Assembly: GCF_021215455.1 (NCBI RefSeq)
Contig: NZ_JAJPWV010000002.1
Coordinates: 558,001-622,000 of the forward strand
DNA from: Mucilaginibacter roseus
GTDB lineage: Bacteria; Bacteroidota; Bacteroidia; Sphingobacteriales; Sphingobacteriaceae
Direction of reading: 5' to 3'
DNA length: 64,000 bases
The notes beneath the pieces are model-generated. The model searched no databases and had not been told where the DNA came from. It was given only the letters and a program-made list of their open reading frames with translations. This document shows positions 18,101 through 29,064 of this stretch, piece by piece. The first letter of the stretch is position 1, and every line of letters starts with the position of its first letter. The translations under genes and the position numbers were made by a program.

Positions 18101-18577
18101 TTACTTCCATGCGCCCAGCATCCTCCTGATTGCCAGTATTTCGCCGGTATGGTAGGCTGTATGGTCGCCTATTTGTAGGGCTTCGCGCAATAAGTTTTGT
18201 CCGCTGCCGTGTGCAAATGGTTCATAAATATTATCCGCGTTTTTCAACAGGCTTATAAACTCGTTCAAGTCATTTTCAATTTGCGCAAGCGATTGATTCC
18301 AGGCGTCATCACTTTCAGGCTCCGCCTCTTCAGGCCAGTATTCATCAGGCCACTTTGGCGATTGATGGCTGGCATCCCGGCTAAACTCCAGCATATCCCA
18401 CTGCGCAATGCGTATATGTTCAACCAATTGCCAAATGCTGTACGGCATGTTGTCGGGCTTTTTGCCTCTAAGGTCAGCCGGTAAATCCTCAACCGCCTCG
18501 GCGAAGCTTACATGCGCGCCCTTGCCGCTTAAAAAGTTAACCAGTTCATTTATCAAAGTGTTATGCTGCTCGCTCAT
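18101..18577 (-). CDS. DinB family (DinB_2) putative metal-dependent protein
   Basis: 158 residues, cytoplasmic, predicted four-helix bundle. The three histidines that bind metal in this fold are present: H54 in LVEHIRIAQWD, and H139 and H143 in D-H-T-A-Y-H near the C-terminus. The motif YSIWQLVEHI is typical of the DinB_2 subgroup. Members are linked to thiol transfer (bacillithiol transferases) or stress response; which applies is not known. No operon partners: it is convergent with the hydrolase and separated from it by repeats. Confidence 0.82.
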   Translation of the reverse strand: MSEQHNTLINELVNFLSGKGAHVSFAEAVEDLPADLRGKKPDNMPYSIWQLVEHIRIAQWDMLEFSRDASHQSPKWPDEYWPEEAEPESDDAWNQSLAQIENDLNEFISLLKNADNIYEPFAHGSGQNLLREALQIGDHTAYHTGEILAIRRMLGAWK

Positions 18578-18683
18578 ACCATCAAATTTTTAATGTTTAA
18601 CAAGCAGCCCACTTTAAAGTTGGCTTAAATTTTAAGGTTTGTAACAGCTGCGCTGTATTATTTAAAGTAAATGCCTTAAGTTT

Positions 18684-20579
18684 ATGCGCATGATGATCAA
18701 TACCCGCACCCTTTATAAACTATTGGTTACAGCCGTTTGCGGCTTCACTTTTTTTACTGCCTGCAAAAAGGATGGCATGGGTGGCCAACTCTCTGACGAG
18801 GAAAAAAACAACGAATCATTCACCCGTTACGAGGGCAAGTTTTTAGACGAGCTTTGGAAGCTTAACCCCGATTGGGCTACATCAGTCGGCTACCATATGT
18901 ATGATAGTGTTTTGCTGACACCCGCCGAACAGAAGAAAAAACTGGTTGACTTTGCCAAAAACCACCTCGACTCGTTAAGCCATTACCCACAAAACGAGCT
19001 TACCGCAAGCAACCGTATGGATTATTACCTTATCCAAAATTATTTACGGAAAACGCAGTGGACTTACGGCTCGCTTAAAGCTTTCGAATGGGATCCAACG
19101 TCGTATAACGTTATTGGCACCTTTGCTTATATTTTGAACGAGAAATATGCGCCGCTTGCTAAAAGGCTAAAGAGCTTTTATCAAAAGATGGAAGCCATAC
19201 CGGCTTATTACAAAGATGCGCAGAAGCTGGTTAAAAGCCCCGTTCCGGAACTTACTGACCTGGCGATAGATCAGCTTAACGGCGGTGCGGGTGTAATTGA
19301 AAAAGATTTTATTGATTCACTCACCAAAAGCAGCATTACGGATGCGGAGCAAAAACTGATGCGCGAACGTGCCAAAACCAGCGTTGCTGCCATACGTGGC
19401 TTTACCGCCTGGCTAAAAACCATCCGCAGCGATAAAGGCAGGAGTTTCAGGCTCGGCAAATCATTGTACGACGAAAAATTCGCTTACGAGATAGAATCAA
19501 GCCTTACCTCACAGCAAATGTTTAATGCGGCGGTTGAACGTAAAAAACTGCTGCATAAGGAGATGATTAAGCTTAGCAAGGAGTTGTGGCCAAAGTATCT
19601 GGGCGATAAAAAAATACCGTCGGACTCGCTGGCGCTTGTGGGCGAGGTGATTGAAGCACTTTCCGTAAAACACGTTGAACCGGCACAATTTCAATCAGCC
19701 ATTGAAAAGCAAATACCCAGGCTAAGCGCGTTTGTTAAAGAGAAAGATTTGCTTACTATGGACCCAAGCAAGCCGCTTATTGTACGCCGGGAGCCTGCCT
19801 ATATGGCCGGTGTAGCTGGTGCGTCGGTATCATCCCCTGGACCGTACGAAAAAAATGGCAATACCTATTACAACGTAGGCAGTTTAGATGGCTGGGATAA
19901 AGAACGTGCCGAAAGCTACCTCCGCGAGTATAACAACTACACCCTGCAAATACTCAACATACACGAGGCTATACCGGGCCATTATACCCAATTGGTTTAC
20001 GCGAACAAAACACCGAGCCTTATAAAAGCGGTAATGGGCAACGGCGCTATGGTTGAAGGCTGGGCAGTTTATGGTGAGGAAATGATGCTGGATGCCGGCT
20101 ACGGCAACAACGAACCCGAAATGCGATTGATGTGGTGTAAATGGAATCTGCGCGCAGTTTGCAATGCCATACTGGATTACAGCGTACACGCAGGCAGCAT
20201 GACACGCGACCAGGCGTTAAAACTGCTTACCAAAGAAGCGTTTCAGCAGCAAGCCGAAGCTGAGGGTAAATGGAAGCGCGTAACTGTTAGCAGCGTACAA
20301 CTCACCAGTTACTTTACCGGTTATCATGACATTAAACAACTGCGCGAAGAGTACAAGAAAAAAATGGCCGATAAATACCGCCTGAAAGAGTTTAACGAAA
20401 AGTTTTTAAGTTACGGCAGCGCACCGGTAAAGTACATCAAGGAAGCCATGCTGACTAACGAAGTTGAAAAGCCGGGTGATAAAAAAGCAGATCAGCCTGA
20501 AGACGCCGAGGAAAAGAAAGAAACAAAAACCGGTGATAAACGGGTTAAAACCGACACCGGCGCTAAAAAGAAATCATAA
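18684..20579 (+). CDS. DUF885 putative metallo-hydrolase lipoprotein
   Basis: 631 residues starting with a lipoprotein signal (LLVTAVCGFTFFTAC, lipid-modified Cys near residue 27). The body is mostly helical and belongs to DUF885, which resembles M32-like/thermolysin-fold metallopeptidases. The key motif is H427-E428-A-I-P-G-H433, the variant HExxxGH zinc site, followed by GWAVYGEEMM about 35 residues later, where the third ligand is expected. The C-terminal 40 residues are lysine- and glutamate-rich (about 590-631), an unusual charged tail not needed for the fold. Likely anchored in the outer or inner membrane facing the periplasm. Closed by a bidirectional terminator shared with the TlpA gene. 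Confidence 0.84.
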   Translation: MRMMINTRTLYKLLVTAVCGFTFFTACKKDGMGGQLSDEEKNNESFTRYEGKFLDELWKLNPDWATSVGYHMYDSVLLTPAEQKKKLVDFAKNHLDSLSHYPQNELTASNRMDYYLIQNYLRKTQWTYGSLKAFEWDPTSYNVIGTFAYILNEKYAPLAKRLKSFYQKMEAIPAYYKDAQKLVKSPVPELTDLAIDQLNGGAGVIEKDFIDSLTKSSITDAEQKLMRERAKTSVAAIRGFTAWLKTIRSDKGRSFRLGKSLYDEKFAYEIESSLTSQQMFNAAVERKKLLHKEMIKLSKELWPKYLGDKKIPSDSLALVGEVIEALSVKHVEPAQFQSAIEKQIPRLSAFVKEKDLLTMDPSKPLIVRREPAYMAGVAGASVSSPGPYEKNGNTYYNVGSLDGWDKERAESYLREYNNYTLQILNIHEAIPGHYTQLVYANKTPSLIKAVMGNGAMVEGWAVYGEEMMLDAGYGNNEPEMRLMWCKWNLRAVCNAILDYSVHAGSMTRDQALKLLTKEAFQQQAEAEGKWKRVTVSSVQLTSYFTGYHDIKQLREEYKKKMADKYRLKEFNEKFLSYGSAPVKYIKEAMLTNEVEKPGDKKADQPEDAEEKKETKTGDKRVKTDTGAKKKS

Positions 20580-20590
20580 ACATATTTCGT

Positions 20591-20629
20591 AACAAAAAGC
20601 GATGCATCCAACTGCATCGCTTTTTGTTT
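20591..20629. terminator. Bidirectional intrinsic terminator
   Basis: AACAAAAAGCGATGCA (20591-20606) and TGCATCGCTTTTTGTT (20613-20628) form a perfect 16-bp stem around TCCAAC. The A- and T-tracts on each side suit both the DUF885 gene and the convergent thioredoxin gene. Confidence 0.88.
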
Positions 20630-20645
20630 GTTTAAAATTCCGCTA

Positions 20646-21845
20646 TTACAACAACCTTTCAAGTTGTTGTTCTAATGCCTTTTCGTTTAAGTTTTTGGCG
20701 AGTACTTTGCCATCCTTATCAATAAGGTAGTTGATCGGAATCGCGGTTACGTGATACATTTTGCTTACCTCGCCGTTCCAAAATTTCAGGTCAGACACAT
20801 GAGTCCATTTAAGCCCGTCTTCTTTAATAGCATTCAGCCAGTCATCTTTTTTGTGATCCAATGACACACCTAATATTTTAAAGCCCTTCGCTTTAAATTT
20901 TTGGTATACCTTAACCAAACCAGGGTTGTTTGCCCTGCACGGTCCGCACCAGCTGGCCCAAAATTCTATCAAAGTAACGTTGCCCCTAAAGCTCTTTAAT
21001 GCCACATCTTTTCCGGCAACATCCTTCAAACTAAAATCAGGCGCGATTTTGCCGATCAGGTTACTTTGAAAGTTATTCCGGTCAACAGTATTATATACCG
21101 TACGGGCACTGGGAAGAGACTTTATCCTGTCTGTAAAATTATTATACAATAATTCTAAGGCATCATAATTTACCACGTACTTGTATGAATATTCTTCCAA
21201 TAAATGCAAAGCCGTAGGAGAATCAGGATGTGTTTTAATATACGTAAGCACTACATTATCGTAATATTTCCTGTATGCTTCTGTCGATAAGTTTTGCATT
21301 TCCATCGATAATGAATCTTTTACGTTACCGGTAACTGATTGTAACTTTACATACTTGTCTGCATTTAGTTGCCAAAATTTTTCTTCAAACTTTCTAAGTT
21401 CCAACTCCATGTTTTCATAATCTTTTTGATACTGGCTTGGGTTCTCAATCCGGCTGGCGTTTATAAAATTGTTGACCGTGATCTTAAAGTTGCCCGGATG
21501 CGAAAAGAAAGTGTAATAGTCGTTATATCGAGCCACTATATTATCTGTTGACCGATTTGGATCAACGTTAATGCTATCTCGCGGATAAAATGTTAAATAC
21601 GCTCTTCTTGGCTCCTTTAGATAATGTTTGACTGTAATTCTGCCATCTTTTATCAACGGGAACACAGTTTCACCGCCAAAGCGAACTTTAAATATCCCGG
21701 CGGTATCTTTAAGGGTAGTCACATCGATATTGAGCGTAATATATCCGCTTAAGGAATCAGTAGCGCTGGTTTTTGGTTGCGAAATACCAAAGTTACTGAG
21801 CAAGCACAAGCTTGTAATTAAAAAAAATGTTTTTAATGCTGACAT
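20646..21845 (-). CDS. Exported TlpA-like thioredoxin-fold protein with DUF4369-like N-terminal domain
   Basis: 399 residues with a signal peptide (MSALKTFFLITSLCLLSNFGIS). Residues about 30-130 are a beta-rich DUF4369-like region and 135-255 a helical spacer. Residues 265-399 form an AhpC/TlpA thioredoxin fold with the redox motif W-C300-G-P-C303, then YQKFKAKGFKILGVSLD and the cis-proline segment TAIPINYLID. Such proteins are periplasmic thiol-disulfide reductases typical of Bacteroidota, often supporting cytochrome maturation or oxidative repair. No redox partner gene adjoins it. A second, unrelated-looking TlpA-type protein is encoded at 46000-46830. Confidence 0.87.
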   Translation of the reverse strand: MSALKTFFLITSLCLLSNFGISQPKTSATDSLSGYITLNIDVTTLKDTAGIFKVRFGGETVFPLIKDGRITVKHYLKEPRRAYLTFYPRDSINVDPNRSTDNIVARYNDYYTFFSHPGNFKITVNNFINASRIENPSQYQKDYENMELELRKFEEKFWQLNADKYVKLQSVTGNVKDSLSMEMQNLSTEAYRKYYDNVVLTYIKTHPDSPTALHLLEEYSYKYVVNYDALELLYNNFTDRIKSLPSARTVYNTVDRNNFQSNLIGKIAPDFSLKDVAGKDVALKSFRGNVTLIEFWASWCGPCRANNPGLVKVYQKFKAKGFKILGVSLDHKKDDWLNAIKEDGLKWTHVSDLKFWNGEVSKMYHVTAIPINYLIDKDGKVLAKNLNEKALEQQLERLL

Positions 21846-22049
21846 ACGGTTTGGGTTATGTATTAAAGATAAGATTTATACTTGGAGAGATACAGATCAG
21901 TAAGGTTTAAAGGCAAGAAATTTATTTTATATCATAGACTGTTAAGCTTTTATAAAAAATCACAAATAGGCGTTAAACCATCTATTCTATGCCCCGTCAT
22001 ACTGACAATTAAACACACAATTTCAACTTAACACAACTACACAATTTTC

Positions 22050-22679
22050 ATGAAAAAAATGATTGCTGCAATGCTGTTATGCGTTGCTTCCTCAGCTGCC
22101 TTTGCCCAAACCGAAAAGGGAACACAAAATGTTGGCGTTTCATTCGCTATTCAAAACTCCGATAGTAAGAACACCTCCTTTGACGGCGCAACCACTACAA
22201 CCGACAAGGTTAAATTTAATGTGTATAACGCAACTGTTAATTACAGCTATTTTATAGCTGATAAACTGGACATTGCCGTATTTACTGGTTACGGCTTCCA
22301 GGAAAATAGCCGAAAAAACGACCTAAGTGCTTACACTCAAAAATTCACGAGTTTATTTGCCGGCGTACAGTTACGTAAATACATCCTCTTTAATGATAAA
22401 ATCGGCATACGTACAGGTCCGTCCTTCCAATATTCTCGCGACAGGCAAACCTTAAATCTTGATGAAGAATCAGACAATGTAACCACTACCAACAGTTACA
22501 CCGGACGTGTTGGACTTGATTTCGCGTTCTATCCTACTAAACATTTGGGTATAACTTCCAATGTAGCTAATATATCTTACAGTCATTCCAAATCAAAGGG
22601 CTATACCACCGGCTCATCCAATACTTTCAGTGCTAATTTAGTCAATTACCTAAACCTTGGTTTTTTCTATAGCTGGTAA
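22050..22679 (+). CDS. Small outer-membrane beta-barrel protein
   Basis: 209 residues with a clear signal peptide (MKKMIAAMLLCVASSAAFAQ). The mature part alternates polar and hydrophobic residues in eight or so strands, each ending in aromatic residues (VNYSYFIADKLDIAVFTGYGF, RVGLDFAFYPTKHLGI), and finishes with LNLGFFYSW, a C-terminal aromatic typical of BamA-inserted barrels. It fits the broad outer-membrane protein beta-barrel family. No ligand can be inferred. It is monocistronic, with a strong terminator after the stop. Confidence 0.82.
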   Translation: MKKMIAAMLLCVASSAAFAQTEKGTQNVGVSFAIQNSDSKNTSFDGATTTTDKVKFNVYNATVNYSYFIADKLDIAVFTGYGFQENSRKNDLSAYTQKFTSLFAGVQLRKYILFNDKIGIRTGPSFQYSRDRQTLNLDEESDNVTTTNSYTGRVGLDFAFYPTKHLGITSNVANISYSHSKSKGYTTGSSNTFSANLVNYLNLGFFYSW

Positions 22680-22689
22680 TACCGGCGCA

Positions 22690-22724
22690 CCCTCTCTGCA
22701 AAGCAATGCAGAGAGGGATTTTAA
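22690..22724 (+). terminator. Intrinsic terminator of the small barrel gene
   Basis: CCCTCTCTGCA (22690-22700) pairs perfectly with TGCAGAGAGGG (22707-22717) around AAGCAA, followed by ATTTTAAATTTT. Confidence 0.82.
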
Positions 22725-22785
22725 ATTTTCCCCGTAACAAGCTTGCCTTATTAATTGTCATACCCTTAACATACATTTTATAACT

Positions 22786-23532
22786 ATGACAACTTATGAA
22801 GAACAGGCATATATACAATTAGAATTTTGGCAGCACCGCATGCAAAAAAAGCCCTCGCTGGGCAACAGGATAGCCAAGGGCCTGCAAACCAAAATAAACA
22901 ATATTATACCTGAAAAGGTACACGCTGCTATAACTACAGCTATCGAGAAGATGATAAAGGGGGTGCTGTTTGGCGCCAAATATGTTACCAAAGCCCCGCT
23001 TGCTGATGCTTCACTGCAAATGCGCGAAGCTTTTGTAAAGGAGCAAATTGAGTTTTATAAACGCACCGCCTCGGTTGAGGGTGCCGTTACCGGCGCGGAC
23101 GGAATATTGATGGGTTTAGCCGACTTCCCGATACTGATCGGCATAAAAATAAAGCTGCTGTTTGAAATAGCTACACTTTACGGGTATGATGTGCACGATT
23201 ATAAAGAGCGGTTATATATACTTTATATTTTCCAACTGGCATTCAGCAGTCAGCAAGGACGCAATGAGGTTTATCAAAAAATAGCCGGCTGGCAGGGTTA
23301 CAGCCAGGGCCTGCCTGACGATGAACAGGAATTTGACTGGCGAACCTTTCAGCAGGAATACCGGGATTATATTGACCTGGCCAAGATGGCGCAACTGATA
23401 CCATTCATCGGTGCAGCCGTAGGCGCGGTGGTAAACTACCGGCTGTTGAATCAACTGGGCGAAACCGCTATGAACTGTTACCGGATGCGTAAAGTTAGTC
23501 CGCTTAAAATTTTAACCTACCCTACACCTTAA
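22786..23532 (+). CDS. EcsC family protein
   Basis: 248 residues. The EcsC-family core lies at about 100-215: GAVTGADGILMGLADFPILIGIKIKLLFEIATLYGYD and then LYILYIFQLAFSS, with a terminal IPFIGAAVGAVVNYRLL amphipathic glycine-rich segment. There is no signal peptide; the hydrophobic parts suggest peripheral or partial membrane association. The family is named after a Bacillus ABC-transporter operon gene but its molecular function is unknown. It has no operon partner here and is closed by a terminator. Confidence 0.82.
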   Translation: MTTYEEQAYIQLEFWQHRMQKKPSLGNRIAKGLQTKINNIIPEKVHAAITTAIEKMIKGVLFGAKYVTKAPLADASLQMREAFVKEQIEFYKRTASVEGAVTGADGILMGLADFPILIGIKIKLLFEIATLYGYDVHDYKERLYILYIFQLAFSSQQGRNEVYQKIAGWQGYSQGLPDDEQEFDWRTFQQEYRDYIDLAKMAQLIPFIGAAVGAVVNYRLLNQLGETAMNCYRMRKVSPLKILTYPTP

Positions 23533-23551
23533 ATACAATTTATGAAAAACG

Positions 23552-23580
23552 AAAAAAGCCGCTTTAAGCGGCTTTTTTTA
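23552..23580. terminator. Bidirectional intrinsic terminator
   Basis: AAAAAAGCCGC (23552-23562) with GCGGCTTTTTT (23568-23578) around TTTAA. It lies between the convergent EcsC and small-barrel genes and has A and T tracts for both directions. Confidence 0.85.
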
Positions 23581-23600
23581 TGAACGATGTTAAACGATTC

Positions 23601-24059
23601 TTAGAAAGTATAACGGAAACCAAGGCCGAAACGAGCGGCTTCAAAGTCAGAACCATCGCTTAAACGGATAGCCGGACGCCAGTCAAAAGTAAGGCTTAAC
23701 GGAGCTGTTGGAATTTTATAATCCAAACCACCGGTTGGCCTTAAAAAGAAGGTTGAACCACCATCATATAAAGCTACCTGCGGGCCAATACCTAAATACC
23801 ATTTTAGCGCTGTAGCCTCTCTGAAGGCTTGGTGGTATTGGTAAAAACCACCAATCCAGGTAGCATCATTACCAAATAACAAATCACCCTGAATAACGTC
23901 ATGACCGTTAAAAAAATGTTTAACGCTTGGGCCAACCAAAGTTGAACCATCGCCAAAATCAATGCCTAAACCTAAGCCTGTTTTGTAGCTTGATTGAGCG
24001 AAAGATTGCGTAGCGGAAAGTGCGATTGCAATTACGGCTAAAAGAAAAATTTTCTTCAT
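23601..24059 (-). CDS. Small exported beta-barrel-like protein
   Basis: 152 residues with a signal peptide (MKKIFLLAVIAIALSATQSFAQ). The mature part is rich in Gly and aromatic residues in short strands (GLGLGIDFGDGSTLVGPSVKHFF, FDWRPAIRLSD) and ends in FGLGFRYTF, a typical barrel terminus. It resembles small outer-membrane proteins annotated only as hypothetical. The function is unknown. Upstream to ligA lies a 218-base AT-rich divergent gap. Confidence 0.78.
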   Translation of the reverse strand: MKKIFLLAVIAIALSATQSFAQSSYKTGLGLGIDFGDGSTLVGPSVKHFFNGHDVIQGDLLFGNDATWIGGFYQYHQAFREATALKWYLGIGPQVALYDGGSTFFLRPTGGLDYKIPTAPLSLTFDWRPAIRLSDGSDFEAARFGLGFRYTF

Positions 24060-24160
24060 AAGTTGAATAATAAGGTAAACGATAAATTAATTTCTGTGCT
24101 TTAAGCAATTTTTATGCCATTAGCACGTCAAAACTGCATTTTCACTGCTATCAACTATAA

Positions 24161-26287
<2,127 letters not shown>

Positions 26288-26338
26288 AATGCGGATTGCG
26301 GAAGTTTGATTGCGGAATTAAATTTAAATTTAAGTTTC

Positions 26339-26890
26339 ATGATTGCTTTAAAACAATACCTGCCTTTACTCCTGCTAATTGCTGTTTGGAGTTCATGTAC
26401 TAAGCCAATAACTTATAAAGATGCTACTGATGCTCTGATAAAAAAATACGATAAAACTGACTTTAGCCTTTTTAAACAGTTTTACATACACTACCAAAGC
26501 TCCGGCAATTACCCTAATTCCAAAATATACTTTGCAGGAGTAAGGGTGAAGGGATTCAATTGCCCGCCTTATGCTGTAAAGCACAGCAAATTCATTATCA
26601 TGGAATTTTTTGATATTAGTAATAAGCTGGTATTACAAAGTAACTGTCCGGATTATATGAGTGACAATCAAATAAAACATATGACCACAGCGATTGATGA
26701 GTATGACTTCTTTATGATTGAGGCAGATAGTGTAGGAAACGTTTATATCAGACCTTATAAATCAGATAAACATGTTTTATTAAGAACGGTTGCGTCACCT
26801 CAAAAATCAATTTTAAAAGAATTTAAACATTATAAAGGCAACTGGTACATACACAAATCTGCCATAGCTAAATTGCAAAATAAACAGTAA
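26339..26890 (+). CDS. Hypothetical lipoprotein
   Basis: 183 residues from the ATG at 26339; an in-frame TTG 33 bases earlier is not favoured because the ATG directly precedes a lipoprotein signal (LPLLLLIAVWSSC, modified Cys near residue 20). The mature part is polar with mixed strands and no motif I recognise. Its codons are AT-richer than those of neighbouring genes (many AAA and ATA), which may indicate relaxed selection or recent acquisition. Likely membrane-anchored in the periplasm. Function unknown. Confidence 0.72.
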   Translation: MIALKQYLPLLLLIAVWSSCTKPITYKDATDALIKKYDKTDFSLFKQFYIHYQSSGNYPNSKIYFAGVRVKGFNCPPYAVKHSKFIIMEFFDISNKLVLQSNCPDYMSDNQIKHMTTAIDEYDFFMIEADSVGNVYIRPYKSDKHVLLRTVASPQKSILKEFKHYKGNWYIHKSAIAKLQNKQ

Positions 26891-26997
26891 CCACCGTTAC
26901 TTACCATTTGTGGCATCTAAATATTAGCTTTACACAACAATAATCGCTCTTGCTATGAGGCAGATAGCCGTTTCAACCGCTTATTTTTTAAAAAAAA

Positions 26998-27028
26998 TTT
27001 GCATCGATTAAAAAGAAACGTATTTTTG
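26998..27028 (+). promoter_or_regulatory. Promoter of tRNA-Arg
   Basis: TTTG (26998-27001), a 19-base spacer and TATTTTTG (27021-27028) match the Bacteroidota housekeeping promoter almost exactly. The tRNA begins 29 bases after the -7 box. Confidence 0.8.
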
Positions 27029-27057
27029 CAGTCCCAATCAAAAGGGATAAATAATAC

Positions 27058-27131
27058 GGACTTGTAGCTCAATTGGATAGAGCATCTCACTACGGATGAG
27101 AAGGTTAGGGGTTCGACTCCCTTCAAGTTCA
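27058..27131 (+). tRNA. tRNA-Arg (anticodon ACG)
   Basis: Full cloverleaf by hand: acceptor GGACTTG with CAAGTTC (one G-U pair), D stem GCTC/GAGC, anticodon stem TCTCA/TGAGA with loop CTACGGA, so the anticodon is ACG for arginine CGN codons. The T stem AGGGG/CCCTT carries loop TTCGACT, and the discriminator is A. The CCA end is not encoded. A consensus promoter precedes it and an intrinsic terminator follows, so it is an independent unit upstream of adk. Confidence 0.95.
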
Positions 27132-27144
27132 CTCAAATAATAAT

Positions 27145-27186
27145 ATAGCCTTTCCGTAATCGTACAGAAAGGCTATTTAAATTTTA
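27145..27186 (+). terminator. Intrinsic terminator after tRNA-Arg
   Basis: ATAGCCTTTC pairs with GAAAGGCTAT, with an inner GTA/TAC extension, followed by TTAAATTTT. It lies just before the adk start codon at 27192, leaving little leader if adk uses a separate promoter. Confidence 0.7.
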
Positions 27187-27191
27187 TAAGC

Positions 27192-27764
27192 ATGCTAAAC
27201 TTGGTTTTGTTCGGCCCTCCCGGCGCAGGCAAGGGCACTCAATCACAAAAACTTATTGACAAATACGGACTGATCCACCTTTCAACCGGCGATTTGCTGC
27301 GTGGCGAAATTTCGCAGGGCACCGAGCTTGGTTTGGAGGCCAAAAAGCTGATGGATCAAGGCCTATTAGTGCCGGATGCCGTAGTTATCGGCATGATTGA
27401 AAATAAGTTGGATGCGAACAAAGATGCCAAAGGCTTTATTTTCGATGGTTTCCCGCGTACAGTGGCACAAGCCGAAGCCCTGGACAATTTGCTTGAATCA
27501 AAAGCATCAGCTATATCAGGCATGATCGCCCTCGAGGTTGATGATGATGAATTGGAACGCCGCCTTTTACTCCGCGGTAAAGATTCAGGTCGTCCTGATG
27601 ATGCCGACCCGGCCATCATCCGCAAGCGCATAAAAGAGTACAACGATAAAACCACACCGGTTGCCGGTTACTATAAAAACCAGGATAAATTTACCAGCAT
27701 CAACGGCATAGGCTCAATAGATGAGATCTTCAGCGCCATTGTTGCGGTAACTGAAAAATATTAA
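27192..27764 (+). CDS. adk: Adenylate kinase
   Basis: 190 residues, short-lid form. The P-loop G-P-P-G-A-G-K-G-T lies at 8-16. The AMP-binding stretch HLSTGDLLRGE (30-40), GFIFDGFPRT (about 80-90) and the LID region LLRGKDSGRPDDADPAIIRKR (about 123-143) are all typical. It converts ATP + AMP to 2 ADP in the cytoplasm. The lid lacks the zinc cysteines of long forms, as usual in this phylum. Its leader begins right after the tRNA-Arg terminator. Confidence 0.97.
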   Translation: MLNLVLFGPPGAGKGTQSQKLIDKYGLIHLSTGDLLRGEISQGTELGLEAKKLMDQGLLVPDAVVIGMIENKLDANKDAKGFIFDGFPRTVAQAEALDNLLESKASAISGMIALEVDDDELERRLLLRGKDSGRPDDADPAIIRKRIKEYNDKTTPVAGYYKNQDKFTSINGIGSIDEIFSAIVAVTEKY

Positions 27765-27771
27765 TATTTAT

Positions 27772-27860
27772 TCCGAAAGTCGGTAAGTCCGGAAGTCAGA
27801 AAGTAAATCACGCTTTCGGGCTTCCGGACTTTCAGCCTTTCGGACCTCCGGTCTTCCGGA
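27772..27860. repeat. Intergenic inverted repeat, CCGGAAGT/ACTTCCGG type
   Basis: Short units of the form CCGAAAGTC, GTCCGGAAGTC, CTTCCGGACTTTC and TTTCGGACC alternate in both orientations across the adk-obg gap. They can pair into a long imperfect hairpin. No coding potential. Confidence 0.65.
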
Positions 27861-27879
27861 TTAAGATACTTGCAATACC

Positions 27880-28878
27880 ATGGCTCAGGGCTCTAATTTT
27901 GTTGATTATGTAAAGATATGCTGCCGCTCAGGGCATGGGGGCGCTGGTTCAACACATTTACACCGCGATAAGCACACCGCAAAAGGTGGCCCTGATGGTG
28001 GCGATGGTGGCCGTGGCGGGCATGTTATTGTAAAAGGCAACGCCCAGCTATGGACGCTCCTGCACCTTAAATACCGTAAACATGTAATAGCCGGCAACGG
28101 CGATCCGGGAGGCAGCGCGTTGTGTACCGGCAAAACCGGCCGCGACGAGATATTGGAAGTACCCCTGGGCACCATTGCCAGGGATGCCGAAACCGGCGAA
28201 GTAATATTTGAAATATCGCACGACGGCGAAACCAAGGTACTTACACCCGGTGGTCGCGGCGGATTAGGCAACTGGCATTTTAAGTCATCAACACAACAAA
28301 CTCCGCGCTTTGCGCAACCCGGCGAGCCAGGCCAGGAAGTATGGAACATACTTGAATTGAAGTTACTGGCTGACGTGGGTTTGGTGGGCTTTCCTAACGC
28401 GGGTAAATCAACGCTGCTTTCGGTCGTTTCGGCCGCTAAGCCGGAGATTGCCGATTATGCCTTTACTACCTTGGTACCTAACCTGGGCATCGTATCGTAT
28501 CGCGATAACAAATCATTCGTAATGGCCGATATTCCGGGTATCATCGAGGGGGCATCGCAAGGTAAAGGCTTAGGTTTCCGTTTCCTTCGCCACATAGAGC
28601 GTAACTCTGTGCTATTGTTTATGGTACCTGCGGATACCACACGTACAATTACCCAGGAGTACGAAATATTACAGCACGAACTACAAGAGTACAATCCTGA
28701 ACTGATGCACAAACCACGTGTACTGGCCATCACCAAGTCTGACATGCTGGACGACGAACTAACCGAGGAAATGAAACAACAGGTACCAAAAGACATTCCT
28801 TATGTATTTATTTCATCCGTCGCGCAAAAAAATCTGGATAAGCTGAAGGATCTGCTTTGGCAGGCTATTAACCAATAG
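27880..28878 (+). CDS. obg: GTPase Obg (ribosome-associated)
   Basis: 332 residues. The N-terminal Obg fold (about 1-155) has the many glycine-rich turns expected ([25 protein letters not shown], [25 protein letters not shown]). The G domain follows: G1 G170-F-P-N-A-G-K-S177, switch I containing [12 protein letters not shown]3 D-I-P-G and G4 T-K-S-D. The C-terminal extension of E. coli ObgE is absent, as usual in this group. The enzyme assists 50S subunit maturation and links to the stringent response. Confidence 0.96.
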   Translation: MAQGSNFVDYVKICCRSGHGGAGSTHLHRDKHTAKGGPDGGDGGRGGHVIVKGNAQLWTLLHLKYRKHVIAGNGDPGGSALCTGKTGRDEILEVPLGTIARDAETGEVIFEISHDGETKVLTPGGRGGLGNWHFKSSTQQTPRFAQPGEPGQEVWNILELKLLADVGLVGFPNAGKSTLLSVVSAAKPEIADYAFTTLVPNLGIVSYRDNKSFVMADIPGIIEGASQGKGLGFRFLRHIERNSVLLFMVPADTTRTITQEYEILQHELQEYNPELMHKPRVLAITKSDMLDDELTEEMKQQVPKDIPYVFISSVAQKNLDKLKDLLWQAINQ

Positions 28879-28885
28879 CACACTC

Positions 28886-28917
28886 GACCCCTCCTGATCC
28901 TCCTTGAGGAGGACTTT
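28886..28917. repeat. Short palindromic intergenic repeat, GAGGA type
   Basis: CCCCTCCTGATCCTCC followed by TTGAGGAGGACTTTG: an imperfect palindrome of the same family as those at 39228 and 42895. It lies after obg. Confidence 0.55.
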
Positions 28918-29029
28918 GTTGGTGGATTTCTCGACAGAGCTGAGTGTTTTTAGCTCCATCTACTTTGCAGAAGGTTGGTGTGTGGTAGAAAATTTACTTA
29001 CTGTATACTTATCCCCGATTCCGGTTACG

Positions 29030-29037
29030 TACCTTTG
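29030..29037 (+). promoter_or_regulatory. Likely -7 box of the gap operon
   Basis: TACCTTTG fits TAnnTTTG and lies 27 bases before the gap ATG, the right distance for a short leader. I do not see a convincing TTG element 17-23 bases upstream. Confidence 0.42.
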
Positions 29038-29064
29038 TACCCTTAATTTATTAGTGTAAAGGAC

